Source: a bacterium SCSIO 12696 (GTDB lineage Bacteria; Pseudomonadota; Gammaproteobacteria; Pseudomonadales; Porticoccaceae). Taken from it: a stretch of DNA of 64,000 bases. The notes below the pieces were generated by a model, which had not been told where the DNA came from, did not search any database, and worked only from the letters and a program-made list of their open reading frames with translations. The position numbers were made by a program, and so were the translations under genes. This document shows positions 1 to 9,321 of this stretch, in pieces; positions within the stretch are counted from its first letter, which is position 1, and each line of letters opens with the position of its first letter. The stretch spans positions 558,001-622,000 of the forward strand of contig CP073744.1 of the NCBI GenBank assembly GCA_024397955.1, written 5' to 3'.

Positions 1-3000
1 ACTGGAACCCGGTGGTGTGACTGCCTTTGCTGATGGTTAAGGGTTTGTCAAAGGTGCTGTAGACGATGGTGCGACCGTCCCCACTGAGGTTGTTGCCGTT
101 GTCGTCGTAGCTGTAGGTGGCCGCTTCCGCTCCCGTAATTTGGGTCACCGCGTGTACGCCCGCGTCCCCGGCTCCGCTATTATTGCCCGTACCGTAGCTG
201 TAGGTACCCACATCACTCTTGTAGAGGATGTTGCCCAGGGCGTCGTATTGCACGGTTTTGGCCGCTTGGCCTACCACCTGGTAGCTGGTCAGGCGGTTGA
301 GGTCGTCGTAGCCAAAGTTTTCTCGCAGGTTTTTGTTACCGGATTTTTCTTCTCGCCATTCCAGGTTACCAATGGTGTCCCACTCGTACTCAAGGTCCTG
401 GACTTCGGCCCCCAAGGCGTGAGTGGCATCAATGGTTTCGATGCGCCCGGTTTGTGGGTCGTACACCCGAGCGATACTGACGTTGTCGCCCCGGGTTTCA
501 CCCGTCACGTTACCCCGTGCGTCCATGCTGGTGATGGTGCGGTAGATACTCCGCGGTTGACCATTGCTGCCCAGCACTGCATCGCCCACCCAGTCCATGT
601 AGCCGTAGGCGTTGTAATGGCTTTGAGTGCCCTGGTAACCGGTAGCCCCAGTGGGGTCGGTAGACGCATCGAAGGTTTGGTAAGTACGGCCGTATTGGTC
701 GTAGGTCACTTGTTCGATGTAGCTGCCGTCGCTGCCGCCAGCCCCCAGTGCCGTGGCGGTGTGGGTCACCCGCCCGTAGGTGTCGTAGGTAACGGTTTTG
801 ACGTAGTCGTTAGTGCCGTCATCGCCGTTGTCTTGTTGAACGTTGTTCAGCAAGCCAAGGCCCAGCCCACTGGTGCCGTTGTTGTAGTGCCACTGGGTGT
901 CGCTTTCCACACTGTTGTTGGTGCGGCGATCAATCCGATGGATCAGTCGGCCCAACACGTCGTAGCTCAGTGTGCTGGTCTGACCGTTGGCATCGGTTTG
1001 TGATTCCAGTTCGCCGTACACGTTGTAGCTGTAGGTCCAGTAGCCCTTGTCCGGATCATCCATCCAGTCTTTGCGGCCCAACAGGTCGTAGTGAATGGTG
1101 CTCACGTTGCCCGCCGAGTCGGTCATGGTGGTCATGTTGCCCTGGGCGTCGTAGGCGTAGCTGACCGAGGAGGTTTCATGACCACTGCCCCCTTCGTTGT
1201 CGGTCACACCCACCACTTCGCCCAACGCGTTTTTGGTTTCCACCTTGCGGTGGCCTTTGTCGTTGATGGTGACGGTGCTGTAGCCGTTGTATTGCACGCT
1301 ACCGGTGCTGTTGTCCGGCAGTGTGGTGGTGGTCGGACGGCCCAGGATGTCGTAGTCGATGGTGGTCCAGTAGATGGGAGAACCACTGTCCAGGTAGTAG
1401 GGTTCGCTCTGGCGTTTGGTGCGACCCAGGGTGTCGAACTCCACGTCGCTGGCAATCCAGTTGCCACTAAAACCCACGCTCAGGCTACGAATCGCACGAC
1501 CCAGTTTGTCAAAGCATTGCTGGCTCTGCCCACCCCCGGCGCTGTGGCTGATGGCTTTGTAGACCGTGCCTGTCGGACAGTGGCTGGTGTCCGCGTCCGT
1601 CAGGTAGGTTTTACTAAAGCCACCGGTCTCGCCGCGTTCAAAGTATTTGCGGCCCAACGGGCTGTAAGCGCTGACCACGTCCAGACCATTGAGGTCTCTG
1701 GCCTGGGTAACTTGACCGTAGCCGTTGCGGGTAACCACTTCGCTGGTTTTTTGTTCCAGGCTGTTGAAGCTGCGCTCGACATAGCGGCCCAAGGCGTCGT
1801 ATTCGCTGCGGCTGTAGCGAGAGGTAACCCCTGCCCCACTGGTGGTAGCACGCAGTTTGTTGCCAAAGTTGTCGTACTGGTACGTTGTGGTCAACCGGTA
1901 GGCAACATTGTCTGGCTCAATAACTTCCGTGGCCAGCAGGCCGCGTTTGTCACCGCTGGTGATGTAGGTAAAGGCACTGGTGCGGGTCTCGGTGTCGGCG
2001 ACACTGCCGCTGCGGGTGCTCACCACCTGGGTGCGACTAAGGCGACCCATCTCCCGCTCCCAAGTACTGGTGCCGTAGGTGTTGGTGGTGGTTTTGACAA
2101 ACTGGTCGCTGCCGGTTTCATCGTCGGTGGTGACGGTAATGGTCAGCGGGTTGCCGTAACTGTCATAGACGTTGTCGGTGGTCACCGTTTGCAGGTGGGT
2201 GCCTTGGACAGTGCCATTACTCGCCAGGTCGTAGGTTTTTTCGATACTGCGGGCCAGGTACGGCGCGTAAAGTTTGGTCGCCGGCATGCCGGTGCCACTC
2301 CACTCCGTATGGCTGCTCCCGTTCCAGTGTTTGAGCTTCCAGATGTTCTCAGACATGCTCAGTACGTGGCCATCGTCGGTGGTCACCGTAGTTTGCAGTG
2401 GTGAACCAATAAACGGGAAGTCTTGCCGATAGCTGGTGGTGGTGATCACCCCGGTTTGGTTGTCCACGGTTCTCAGCCGCTGGAAGCCCAAAAAGCCTCG
2501 GCCCATGGCCTGTACTTTGGCTTCGCCGTAGTAGTAGCTGATGGAACTGGTGGCGTTGTTGTTCACAGTACCAGGATTGGCGTCATCCGCCGCCGGTGCG
2601 GAACTGGCCACATCGGTCACTACGTACATGGGGCCGTTTAGCTCCAGTACCGGATCTCGCTGCCCGTCGTCGTTAACGTCTTTGCCCAGAGTGTGGGCGC
2701 TGGATTGCACGTCCCATCCGCCGTTGAGCATGCTGTAAAAGTCGCCCACATTGGCAGTGCTGTAGGTGTATTCGCACTCGCCTGGGTCAAACTCTTCCTC
2801 GTCTTCGTCGTAGGGATTCTCGGGGAAGCAGGGACCGTCGTAGGTGTGGGTAGTGCTACCAACGTTAACGCGCTGGTAGTGGCCGCTGGTAGCCAGGGTA
2901 CCGTAGGTGATATTGGTTTCCGCACCCAGGCCATTGGTTACACTGGTGATGCGATTGGTGGGCACGTTTTGTTGCGTGGAGAGTGATAATCTTACAAAGC

Positions 3001-6000
3001 TATTACTAGCAAACTTTGTATGAAATTCAATATGGTCGAGAATGCCATCAGAGTTCGCGTCCACCATGCTGTGAGCTCGGTCTTCGCTGTCCGCGTTACT
3101 TCTTACTAATACCGGTGCATCAAATCCGGCACCATTCCAGTAACGAACTCTAATGTTTTTTACCGTACCAGTGCTGTCATACCAAACAAAATCTGGGTAA
3201 CCATCACGGTTGTAGTCGACGAGCTGAACATCCTCATCGGCCGTTTGTATTGAAAAAGCATACTGAGCTATTTCAAATGTTGAGCCGTTACTGAAGCGGT
3301 AATGAACTTTATTGTCGTGAGTAATGTAGAGAACATCCGATAGTCCATCAGCATTAAGATCCGCAATTCTTAATGCTGCAATACTGCCGCGAGGAGCGAT
3401 TTCACCAAAGTTCGTTAAAACACTGCCATCCCGCACCATTGAAAACAATTGATGATCGTTAAAATGATTACCGTAGCCATCAAGCTCGATAGAACCATCG
3501 TCATCATAATAGACTTCACAGTATGCTGAGCGTCTGGAGCTACCTATAAAGTCAAGAACACCATCACCATTAAAATCGCCGGCACCAATACTTGGTACCA
3601 ATGTGTTTTCCATTAAACTATTGCAGGTTCCAACCGGTGCAGTTGTAGCTGGCATACCCTGCCAACTCCAAGACTGTTTAGTACCAAATTGGTATGGTGT
3701 GCTACTGGATGTTGCAGCTCCTGAGTCTACCAATGGCCAATAACCATCGGCTCGAACAAAATCGGCCAATCCATCACTAGTGACATCTGCTATAACTGAG
3801 CCCGCTGTTACTTCAGCACCGTTCTGATATGTATAGCCACTTGTATCTATGTTAATAAACTGGTCTGCATACTGTATATCCGGAATTGGAGATTCGACCA
3901 AACGCCAATTATTACCGCCTTGATCGACCGCAAGATATAGCCATGTCATTTGATGTTCATGCCCTACTAAGACATCACTATGGCCATCACCATTGTAGTC
4001 AGTAACCACAAAAGTGCCCTTGCTCATTGCAGTTGGGTGATCCTCAAATATCTGCGAGCCTTCGCTACTTAGCTGATAACGAATAAATAAATCAATATCG
4101 TCATCATCTCTTTCTGTATTTCTTGATTCCAACCATATAGTGTCGGCAATACCATCCCCATCAATGTCAGCAGCTTGACTGCCTGGAGTTGCATTTACAG
4201 CTAGATCGTCATATGTGTCATTGGTTGGTAATTGATGAATGATCGTCGCAGTGCTACTCAAGCGCCATTGGCCATCGTTTTGGGGCTCCGATAATACAAG
4301 GCGCCAGTTGCTTTTATCCCAAATTAAGACATCCACGCGACCATCGGCGTTGTAGTCCATTACTTTCATTTGCATTGGCGTTTTAACGTTTGAGTTTAAA
4401 CTCCAAGCGGTGTGCAGAGCGCCAAAGCCATTGCTATCAGCGAGCGCATACTTCAGTTCGTGCAGATCGAAACCGCCATCACTTTCGTCTACACTGGCAC
4501 GAAGCCATACCAAGTCCAAACGGCCATCACCATTAATATCCGCTGTCTGATAATCAACAACACCATCATCACTTCCAAGATCGAAGTTAACTGTGTCAGT
4601 GACAACCCCAACCCCCGAGATAGGCAGTGCCCAGTTAAAGGTAGTAGCCGGTAAACAACGACTGTCCACGCACTCTTCAATGCGGGTGAGACGGCTCAGG
4701 TCATCCGTCGCCGGCTGGCTTTGATTGGTGCCGTTGTTGCTCTGATCCAGATACGTCAGGTGGTAGGTGCGCAGCACCGTTTCACCACTGCCACCGGTGT
4801 TGTAACTGGTCACGCTGGTCAGCCGCTGGCTGGTACTAAATTCGTACCCCGCCACATAGCCACGGGTCACATCGTTTCGAGAACCGTAAGCAAAGCGAAC
4901 CCGCGCGTTAGACCCACTGGGGCCACCGGCACTGCCATAGGCGTACTTCACTTCCTCAATACGTTGACCATTGGCGTCGTTGTGGTAATCGAACCAGATG
5001 GGATTGCCCACACTGTCCTGGAACTTTTTGAGAGCCCAGGTCAGGGTTTGACCCGCTGTGTTGTTTTGCTTGGCATCGGTAAAGTTGCCCGCCGGTACAT
5101 CCCCGTAGTAGGAGGTCGAGCCGTCCTTACGATGCACTTCCCAGTAATCCGGGTGGCCCGTTGTGCCACCACGAGCGTAGATTTTGGCAAAGCTGTCGAT
5201 CTCAGTGCGGTATTCAGTATCAGGAGCGCCATAAGCAGCCGTATTAGTCACCAGAATCAAGCGTTGGCCATCCAATGCGAAGCGGTCATCTGGGCCCCAT
5301 GTGATGGGCATGGGGTCACCGTCTTGTTGCAGGGTCTGACGGCTGCGGGTAATACCGCTCAATCCGCCAATGTTCCAACCCAGACCCACCAGGCCGTTGC
5401 CGCCCTGGCTGCTGTAGTTTAAGGACAACTGTGGCGCCACACCCGCCGTACCTGCGGCCGTGGCAATGGGGATGCTGTAAGTAGCACTGCCGGATTCGTC
5501 CACCCGGAAGTTACCCGCAATAGTGCCCACGCTGTCGGTTTCGATCACGGCAGGGTCAGTTTGTGGAGGGGCACTTTCTTGATGAATGGCCGGCGCCGCT
5601 GCGACAAATTCACCTAAACTTGGAGTTGAACCACCGGCTAATGTCAGCCCTGCATTGGAAGATGAAGCTGGGACTAGCCGAACATCCAGAAAGCCGTCAT
5701 TATTGAAGTCACCGCTCACATATTGGTAGCTACCAGCAGTCAAGCTGGCCACGTCAATGGATTCGTCCACCAGAATATTGGCGTCTGGATAAATACACTG
5801 GCTATTTACCACCGAGCTGAGGATTTTGTAGCTACTGCCCGCAGGAGGAATCAGAATTGGTGTGGTGATATCACCAGTAATGAGAATTACACGCTCTTTG
5901 GCTTTGAGGTAGATGTCTTCACAGCCATCATTGTTCAGATTGCCGCTGTATACAGCATAATCATTACTACCAAATTCCACTGCATTGGCACTGCCAGCCA

Positions 6001-6052
6001 GAAAGAAAGATGTAGCTAGCAGCGCGCCAGTAATAGCACGTTTAATCCCCAT
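1..6052 (-). CDS. Giant exported SpvB/FG-GAP/TcdB-mid/RHS-repeat protein (partial, C-terminus off window)
   Basis: One open frame of 2017 codons runs from an ATG at 6052 to the left edge without a stop. Residues 1-24 form a signal peptide ending SANA. After two FG-GAP-like motifs (NNDG near residues 41 and 120) comes a SpvB-type domain (about 175-460, with SLNYSSQGG and GLGWNIGG). A block of calcium-loop FG-GAP/VCBS motifs of DxNxDGxxD type follows (near residues 505, 564, 625, 683, 755, 827, 896, 945, 998 and 1123). A TcdB-middle-like stretch (NGLGAETNITYG) is next, then at least ten YD/RHS repeats (YDALGR, YDILGRP, YDDNGN) to the edge. Such proteins build a shell around a variable C-terminal toxin in polymorphic-toxin and Tc systems. 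That end lies outside the window, so a toxin role is inferred. It is last of a three-gene operon. The middle block is AT-richer than its flanks. Confidence 0.9.
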   Translation of the reverse strand, partial: MGIKRAITGALLATSFFLAGSANAVEFGSNDYAVYSGNLNNDGCEDIYLKAKERVILITGDITTPILIPPAGSSYKILSSVVNSQCIYPDANILVDESIDVASLTAGSYQYVSGDFNNDGFLDVRLVPASSSNAGLTLAGGSTPSLGEFVAAAPAIHQESAPPQTDPAVIETDSVGTIAGNFRVDESGSATYSIPIATAAGTAGVAPQLSLNYSSQGGNGLVGLGWNIGGLSGITRSRQTLQQDGDPMPITWGPDDRFALDGQRLILVTNTAAYGAPDTEYRTEIDSFAKIYARGGTTGHPDYWEVHRKDGSTSYYGDVPAGNFTDAKQNNTAGQTLTWALKKFQDSVGNPIWFDYHNDANGQRIEEVKYAYGSAGGPSGSNARVRFAYGSRNDVTRGYVAGYEFSTSQRLTSVTSYNTGGSGETVLRTYHLTYLDQSNNGTNQSQPATDDLSRLTRIEECVDSRCLPATTFNWALPISGVGVVTDTVNFDLGSDDGVVDYQTADINGDGRLDLVWLRASVDESDGGFDLHELKYALADSNGFGALHTAWSLNSNVKTPMQMKVMDYNADGRVDVLIWDKSNWRLVLSEPQNDGQWRLSSTATIIHQLPTNDTYDDLAVNATPGSQAADIDGDGIADTIWLESRNTERDDDDIDLFIRYQLSSEGSQIFEDHPTAMSKGTFVVTDYNGDGHSDVLVGHEHQMTWLYLAVDQGGNNWRLVESPIPDIQYADQFINIDTSGYTYQNGAEVTAGSVIADVTSDGLADFVRADGYWPLVDSGAATSSSTPYQFGTKQSWSWQGMPATTAPVGTCNSLMENTLVPSIGAGDFNGDGVLDFIGSSRRSAYCEVYYDDDGSIELDGYGNHFNDHQLFSMVRDGSVLTNFGEIAPRGSIAALRIADLNADGLSDVLYITHDNKVHYRFSNGSTFEIAQYAFSIQTADEDVQLVDYNRDGYPDFVWYDSTGTVKNIRVRYWNGAGFDAPVLVRSNADSEDRAHSMVDANSDGILDHIEFHTKFASNSFVRLSLSTQQNVPTNRITSVTNGLGAETNITYGTLATSGHYQRVNVGSTTHTYDGPCFPENPYDEDEEEFDPGECEYTYSTANVGDFYSMLNGGWDVQSSAHTLGKDVNDDGQRDPVLELNGPMYVVTDVASSAPAADDANPGTVNNNATSSISYYYGEAKVQAMGRGFLGFQRLRTVDNQTGVITTTSYRQDFPFIGSPLQTTVTTDDGHVLSMSENIWKLKHWNGSSHTEWSGTGMPATKLYAPYLARSIEKTYDLASNGTVQGTHLQTVTTDNVYDSYGNPLTITVTTDDETGSDQFVKTTTNTYGTSTWEREMGRLSRTQVVSTRSGSVADTETRTSAFTYITSGDKRGLLATEVIEPDNVAYRLTTTYQYDNFGNKLRATTSGAGVTSRYSRSEYDALGRYVERSFNSLEQKTSEVVTRNGYGQVTQARDLNGLDVVSAYSPLGRKYFERGETGGFSKTYLTDADTSHCPTGTVYKAISHSAGGGQSQQCFDKLGRAIRSLSVGFSGNWIASDVEFDTLGRTKRQSEPYYLDSGSPIYWTTIDYDILGRPTTTTLPDNSTGSVQYNGYSTVTINDKGHRKVETKNALGEVVGVTDNEGGSGHETSSVSYAYDAQGNMTTMTDSAGNVSTIHYDLLGRKDWMDDPDKGYWTYSYNVYGELESQTDANGQTSTLSYDVLGRLIHRIDRRTNNSVESDTQWHYNNGTSGLGLGLLNNVQQDNGDDGTNDYVKTVTYDTYGRVTHTATALGAGGSDGSYIEQVTYDQYGRTYQTFDASTDPTGATGYQGTQSHYNAYGYMDWVGDAVLGSNGQPRSIYRTITSMDARGNVTGETRGDNVSIARVYDPQTGRIETIDATHALGAEVQDLEYEWDTIGNLEWREEKSGNKNLRENFGYDDLNRLTSYQVVGQAAKTVQYDALGNILYKSDVGTYSYGTGNNSGAGDAGVHAVTQITGAEAATYSYDDNGNNLSGDGRTIVYSTFDKPLTISKGSHTTGFQ

Positions 6053-6086
6053 GACTATGGTTTCCCGATTGTGTTATTAATTCCAA

Positions 6087-6314
6087 TTAAAAATTTTTGA
6101 GTAACTTTGTTTTATTTTGAGCAATTAGTTTTCTTTTATCAGCATGACATAACAGGGAGAAGGCTTCGAAAGTGATAACTATTCGGCCATCTGCAAATGG
6201 ATAAACGCTCCGAATTTTGGAGTCATGCCAGGTAGGCATCGCGGCGATAGCAATAGTAGAGGCCGCCAAATGAAAAAGTAAAACCACGAGCTTCAGTGTT
6301 TTCACAATTTCCAT
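6087..6314 (-). CDS. Small exported hypothetical protein
   Basis: This 75-residue protein is not recognised. It starts with a basic-hydrophobic stretch (about residues 5-25, LKLVVLLFHLAASTIAIAA) that looks like a signal peptide. The mature part is about 50 residues with a VYPFADGRIVITF strand-like segment and one cysteine. It sits 39 bases after the 120-residue gene and 35 bases before the giant RHS gene on the same strand, so the three are probably co-transcribed. A partner or accessory role for the RHS protein is inference. Composition is AT-rich, like the other accessory genes here. The short length leaves some doubt that it is translated. Confidence 0.55.
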   Translation of the reverse strand: MEIVKTLKLVVLLFHLAASTIAIAAMPTWHDSKIRSVYPFADGRIVITFEAFSLLCHADKRKLIAQNKTKLLKNF

Positions 6315-6353
6315 AAATATTGTTATTGATCCAAAATTCTCACTGAATTCAAA

Positions 6354-6716
6354 TCAGTGGCGAATATACATTCCTCCTGCTCCCCCTAGAGTGCTGAAAG
6401 ATCCACCATGCCAACCCACATCAGTACAGCTGTGAGCGTAGGCTTGAATTTTTTTACCCGCAGTAAAGGCAGTGAGCGCCATAGAGTACAATTGTTCATA
6501 CTGAGGGTGGTTAATTGCCACCCACAAATATCCCGTATTGCCGCAGTTCGCTGGATCACCCAGCTCGCCAAAAATCATAAATCCTTGGGCTCGAATAACT
6601 TCGATGTTTTCGATAGAGCCTTTGGTATCTGAAGAGCTGTAGGTTGTCCAACCGCCGGCTAAACTTACCATCGAGAACGATAGCAAGAAGGTGGTCATAA
6701 TGATTTTTTTTATCAT
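6354..6716 (-). CDS. Small exported hypothetical protein
   Basis: This 120-residue protein is of unknown function. Residues 1-20 are a clear signal peptide (MIKKIIMTTFLLSFSMVSLA), giving a mature periplasmic or secreted protein of about 100 residues. Two cysteines (in PANCGN and HSCTD) could form a disulfide. The C-terminus is Gly-rich (GGSFSTLGGAGGMY). The start has a good ribosome site, GAGGTG, about nine bases upstream. It is the first gene of the operon leading into the RHS giant. I do not assign it an immunity function: immunity genes normally follow the toxin gene, whereas this one precedes it. Confidence 0.7.
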   Translation of the reverse strand: MIKKIIMTTFLLSFSMVSLAGGWTTYSSSDTKGSIENIEVIRAQGFMIFGELGDPANCGNTGYLWVAINHPQYEQLYSMALTAFTAGKKIQAYAHSCTDVGWHGGSFSTLGGAGGMYIRH

Positions 6717-7121
6717 GCTGAAAGCACCTCTATTATTTGCGCCAAGAATTACTTGGAGCTGGTTAAAGGCAGAGAGGCAGATTTAAAATCAAGAAACGAG
6801 ATTCCAGCTAAAGCTGAAAGCTTAAGAAGAATACGCTGGGAACCCAGCCTATATGCTGATTCCATCTCACCATTACCCTGTTAAAAATTGTATCCATACG
6901 CCCCATCAATGGGACATTAAGTAAATAATGCGTGCACTAAACCAAAGCGACAAACGATTGTCAATTGGCCGAATCAAAATCAGAAAATCGGCTTAGCGAA
7001 TTAGGCAGAGCCAATCTCAAACAGCTAATACTGGTGACAACTAAATACTAGCCAGGCTCGAAACTTGTTACATGGCTATTATAAAAATCGTTACACCATG
7101 GTCTGTAAATTATGCGAGATA
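6717..7121. other. Gene-free stretch between the RHS operon and acpP
   Basis: About 400 bases of AT-rich DNA separate the accessory operon from the acpP terminator. It contains a short GC palindrome (6835-6848, GCTGGGAACCCAGC) but no convincing ORF, tRNA or strong sigma-70 promoter. The promoter of the 120-residue gene is presumably here; I could not place it. This is where genomes with the pseudomonad gene order carry fabF and pabC, so it marks a synteny break. Confidence 0.5.
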
Positions 7122-7154
7122 AACAAAAAAGCCGCCCTTGAAACAAGAGCGGCT
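7122..7154 (-). terminator. Rho-independent terminator of acpP
   Basis: Read on the minus strand, an AGCCGC...GCGGCT stem continues through one mismatch to CTTG/CAAG with a 3-base loop (7130-7154). A T-run follows, seen as the A-run at 7125-7130 on the plus strand. It lies about 27 bases beyond the acpP stop and closes the fatty-acid operon. Confidence 0.85.
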
Positions 7155-7181
7155 TTCGGTCTTTCAGCTATCAGGCTAATA

Positions 7182-7418
7182 TCAGTCGAGGTTCTCGCTG
7201 ATGTAGCTGATGGCTTGCTGAACGGTGGTAATTTTCTCAGCTTCTTCGTCAGGAATTTCGGTGTCGAATTCCTCTTCCAGAGCCATAATCAGCTCTACGG
7301 TGTCCAAAGAGTCAGCGCCCAGGTCTTCAACGAAAGAAGATGCAGGTTTTACTTCGTCTTCTTTAACACCCAGTTGCTCAGCAACCATTTTGATTACGCG
7401 TTCTTCAATGCTGCTCAT
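7182..7418 (-). CDS. acpP: Acyl carrier protein
   Basis: AcpP carries the growing acyl chain in type II fatty-acid synthesis on a 4'-phosphopantetheine arm. The 78-residue acidic protein has the classic modification site GADSLD, with the attachment serine at position 37, and the family's helical core ([25 protein letters not shown]). I start it at the ATG at 7418, preceded by AGGGGTG, rather than at an in-frame GTG four codons upstream. It follows fabG by about 150 bases and ends in a strong terminator, so it may also have its own promoter, as acpP often does for high expression. Confidence 0.97.
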   Translation of the reverse strand: MSSIEERVIKMVAEQLGVKEDEVKPASSFVEDLGADSLDTVELIMALEEEFDTEIPDEEAEKITTVQQAISYISENLD

Positions 7419-7566
7419 GAGTAATATCACCCCTAATTGGTAAGCATTTTAAGTTGTTAACCCAGCCGTTTTTCCGAGGCTGTGGTGTATATAAAAACTG
7501 TTGTCTAACGACAATGGCTGCGCATTGTACCTGAAAATTGCTCATGCGTAACCCATTTTTGAGCCT

Positions 7567-8319
7567 CTAGCCCATGTACATACCGCCGTTGACGTGGATG
7601 GTCTCGCCAGTGATGTATCCTGCGGCGTCGCTGGCCAGAAAAGACACCACTTGAGCGATCTCTTCCGGCTGCCCCAAACGCGCCAATGGCACCATAGCCA
7701 TCAGGGAATTTTTGGCGTCTTCGCCAAGCTCATCGGTCATATCCGTTTGAATAAAGCCTGGTGCTACCGAGTTGACGGTAATGTTGCGAGAGCCCAGTTC
7801 TTTGGCCAGGGCGCGCGCCATACCGGCAGCACCGGCCTTGGTGGCGGCGTAGTTGCTCTGGCCAACGTTACCCATGGAGCCAATCACCGAGGTAATGTTG
7901 ATAATGCGGCCCCAACGGGCCTTGGTCATGCCACGTACGGAAGCTTTACTGAGGCGGTAGATCGAGCTGAGGTTGGTGTCGATCACATCAAACCACTCGT
8001 CGTCTTTCATGCGCATCAGAATGTTGTCTTTGGTAATGCCTGCGTTGTTGACCAGAATAGTGGGTGCACCGTGCTGCTCGTTAATCGCAGCAAGCAAGTT
8101 ATTCACTGACTCCTGATCAGTAACGTTCAGCACCATTCCCTGCCCGCCTTTGCTGGCCAGGCGCTCGCCGATACGCTGTGCTCCGCCTTCACTGGTGGCA
8201 GTACCGATAACTGTTGCGCCCTTGGCAGCCAGCTCATCGGCAATAGCGGCACCAATACCCCGGCTGGCACCGGTAACCAGTGCTACTTTGCCCTGCAAAA
8301 TGGCTTGTTGTTCACTCAT
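7567..8319 (-). CDS. fabG: 3-oxoacyl-[ACP] reductase
   Basis: FabG performs the NADPH-dependent reduction of 3-oxoacyl-ACP to 3-hydroxyacyl-ACP, the first reduction of each elongation cycle. The 250-residue protein is a typical short-chain dehydrogenase: cofactor motif TGASRGIG (16-23), NNAG (91-94) and a catalytic set of N116, S144, Y157 and K161. It ends with the family's INVNGGMYMG-type tail. The ATG at 8319 has a GGAG site. It lies 16 bases after fabD and upstream of acpP in the plsX-fabD-fabG-acpP operon. Confidence 0.97.
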   Translation of the reverse strand: MSEQQAILQGKVALVTGASRGIGAAIADELAAKGATVIGTATSEGGAQRIGERLASKGGQGMVLNVTDQESVNNLLAAINEQHGAPTILVNNAGITKDNILMRMKDDEWFDVIDTNLSSIYRLSKASVRGMTKARWGRIINITSVIGSMGNVGQSNYAATKAGAAGMARALAKELGSRNITVNSVAPGFIQTDMTDELGEDAKNSLMAMVPLARLGQPEEIAQVVSFLASDAAGYITGETIHVNGGMYMG

Positions 8320-8335
8320 TATTGCTCTCCTGCCC

Positions 8336-9280
8336 TTAGGCTTCAGTCAATGCGTTTTCGAGGCTGGCTTGGTCTTCTGTGGCCAGAGCCTTGATGGTGC
8401 GATCAATGCGTTTACACAGGCCGCTGAGCACTTTGCCAGGGCCGCATTCCACAACGGTCTCAATACCTTGTTTGGCCAGCGCCTTGGTGCAATCCACCCA
8501 AAGAACTGGCTTGTAGATTTGCTCAATCATCAGCTGTTTGATTGCCGCAGGGTCCGACTCTGTTTGTGCGTTTACGTTGTGCACGATGGGTACCATGGGG
8601 GCGTCGAAGTGAGTCGCCTGTATCTGTGCGGCCAGCTTGTCCGCCGCAGGGCGCATTAATGGCGTATGGAAAGGTGCACTGACTGGCAGTGGCAATGCCC
8701 GCTTGGCCCCGGCTTCTTTACAGCCCTCCATTGCCCGTTCAACGGCACCAGCATGGCCGGCAATGACTACCTGCCCCGGAGAATTAAAGTTCACCGGCAC
8801 CACCACTTCATCATCGCCACAAGCCAGTTTGCAGGCAGAAATAATGACTTCATCATCCAGACCGATAATCGCCGCCATAGCGCCAACGCCTGCAGGCACT
8901 GCCTCTTGCATGTAAGCACCCCGCTGGCGAACCAGGTCGACAGCATCAGCAAAGGCAACCACCCCAGAGCAGACCAGTGCTGACCATTCCCCCAGGCTGT
9001 GGCCCGCCATCAGCGCCGGTTGTGCACCGCCCTTCTCCTGCCAAACCCGCCACATGGCGACGCTGGCGGTGAGCAACAGTGGCTGAGTACATTCAGTGAG
9101 GTTGATTTGTTCCTGTTCGCCATTTTGAACACGGTCCCACAGGTCGTATCCCAAAACCTCTGAGGCCTCGGCAAAGGTTGCCTCGACAATGGCAAATTGT
9201 TCGGCGATATCTGCCAACATGCCGATTTTTTGGGAACCCTGCCCCGGAAAGACAAAAGCGAGCTGGTTGTTCATAGGCAT
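8336..9280 (-). CDS. fabD: Malonyl-CoA:ACP transacylase
   Basis: FabD moves the malonyl group from CoA to AcpP, supplying extender units to the condensing enzymes. The 314-residue protein has the GQGSQ loop near the N-terminus, the nucleophile elbow GHSLGEW with Ser95, an Arg near 120, and His205 in APFHTPLM. An in-frame ATG two codons on (9274) gives a start more like other FabD proteins and better spacing to the TAGAGA site, so either start is possible. It lies between plsX and fabG; fabH, which separates plsX and fabD in E. coli, is not present, as in Pseudomonas. Confidence 0.96.
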   Translation of the reverse strand: MPMNNQLAFVFPGQGSQKIGMLADIAEQFAIVEATFAEASEVLGYDLWDRVQNGEQEQINLTECTQPLLLTASVAMWRVWQEKGGAQPALMAGHSLGEWSALVCSGVVAFADAVDLVRQRGAYMQEAVPAGVGAMAAIIGLDDEVIISACKLACGDDEVVVPVNFNSPGQVVIAGHAGAVERAMEGCKEAGAKRALPLPVSAPFHTPLMRPAADKLAAQIQATHFDAPMVPIVHNVNAQTESDPAAIKQLMIEQIYKPVLWVDCTKALAKQGIETVVECGPGKVLSGLCKRIDRTIKALATEDQASLENALTEA

Positions 9281-9321
9281 TCTCTATTTAATAGTTCGTT
9301 TTAGTTGTTGTAGTCGATGCA

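Noticed and set aside
1091..2404. A 437-codon plus-strand open frame within the RHS region
   Set aside because: The minus strand carries the RHS repeats in frame; the plus frame is the repetitive complement, rich in Val, Gly and Ala, with no domain.
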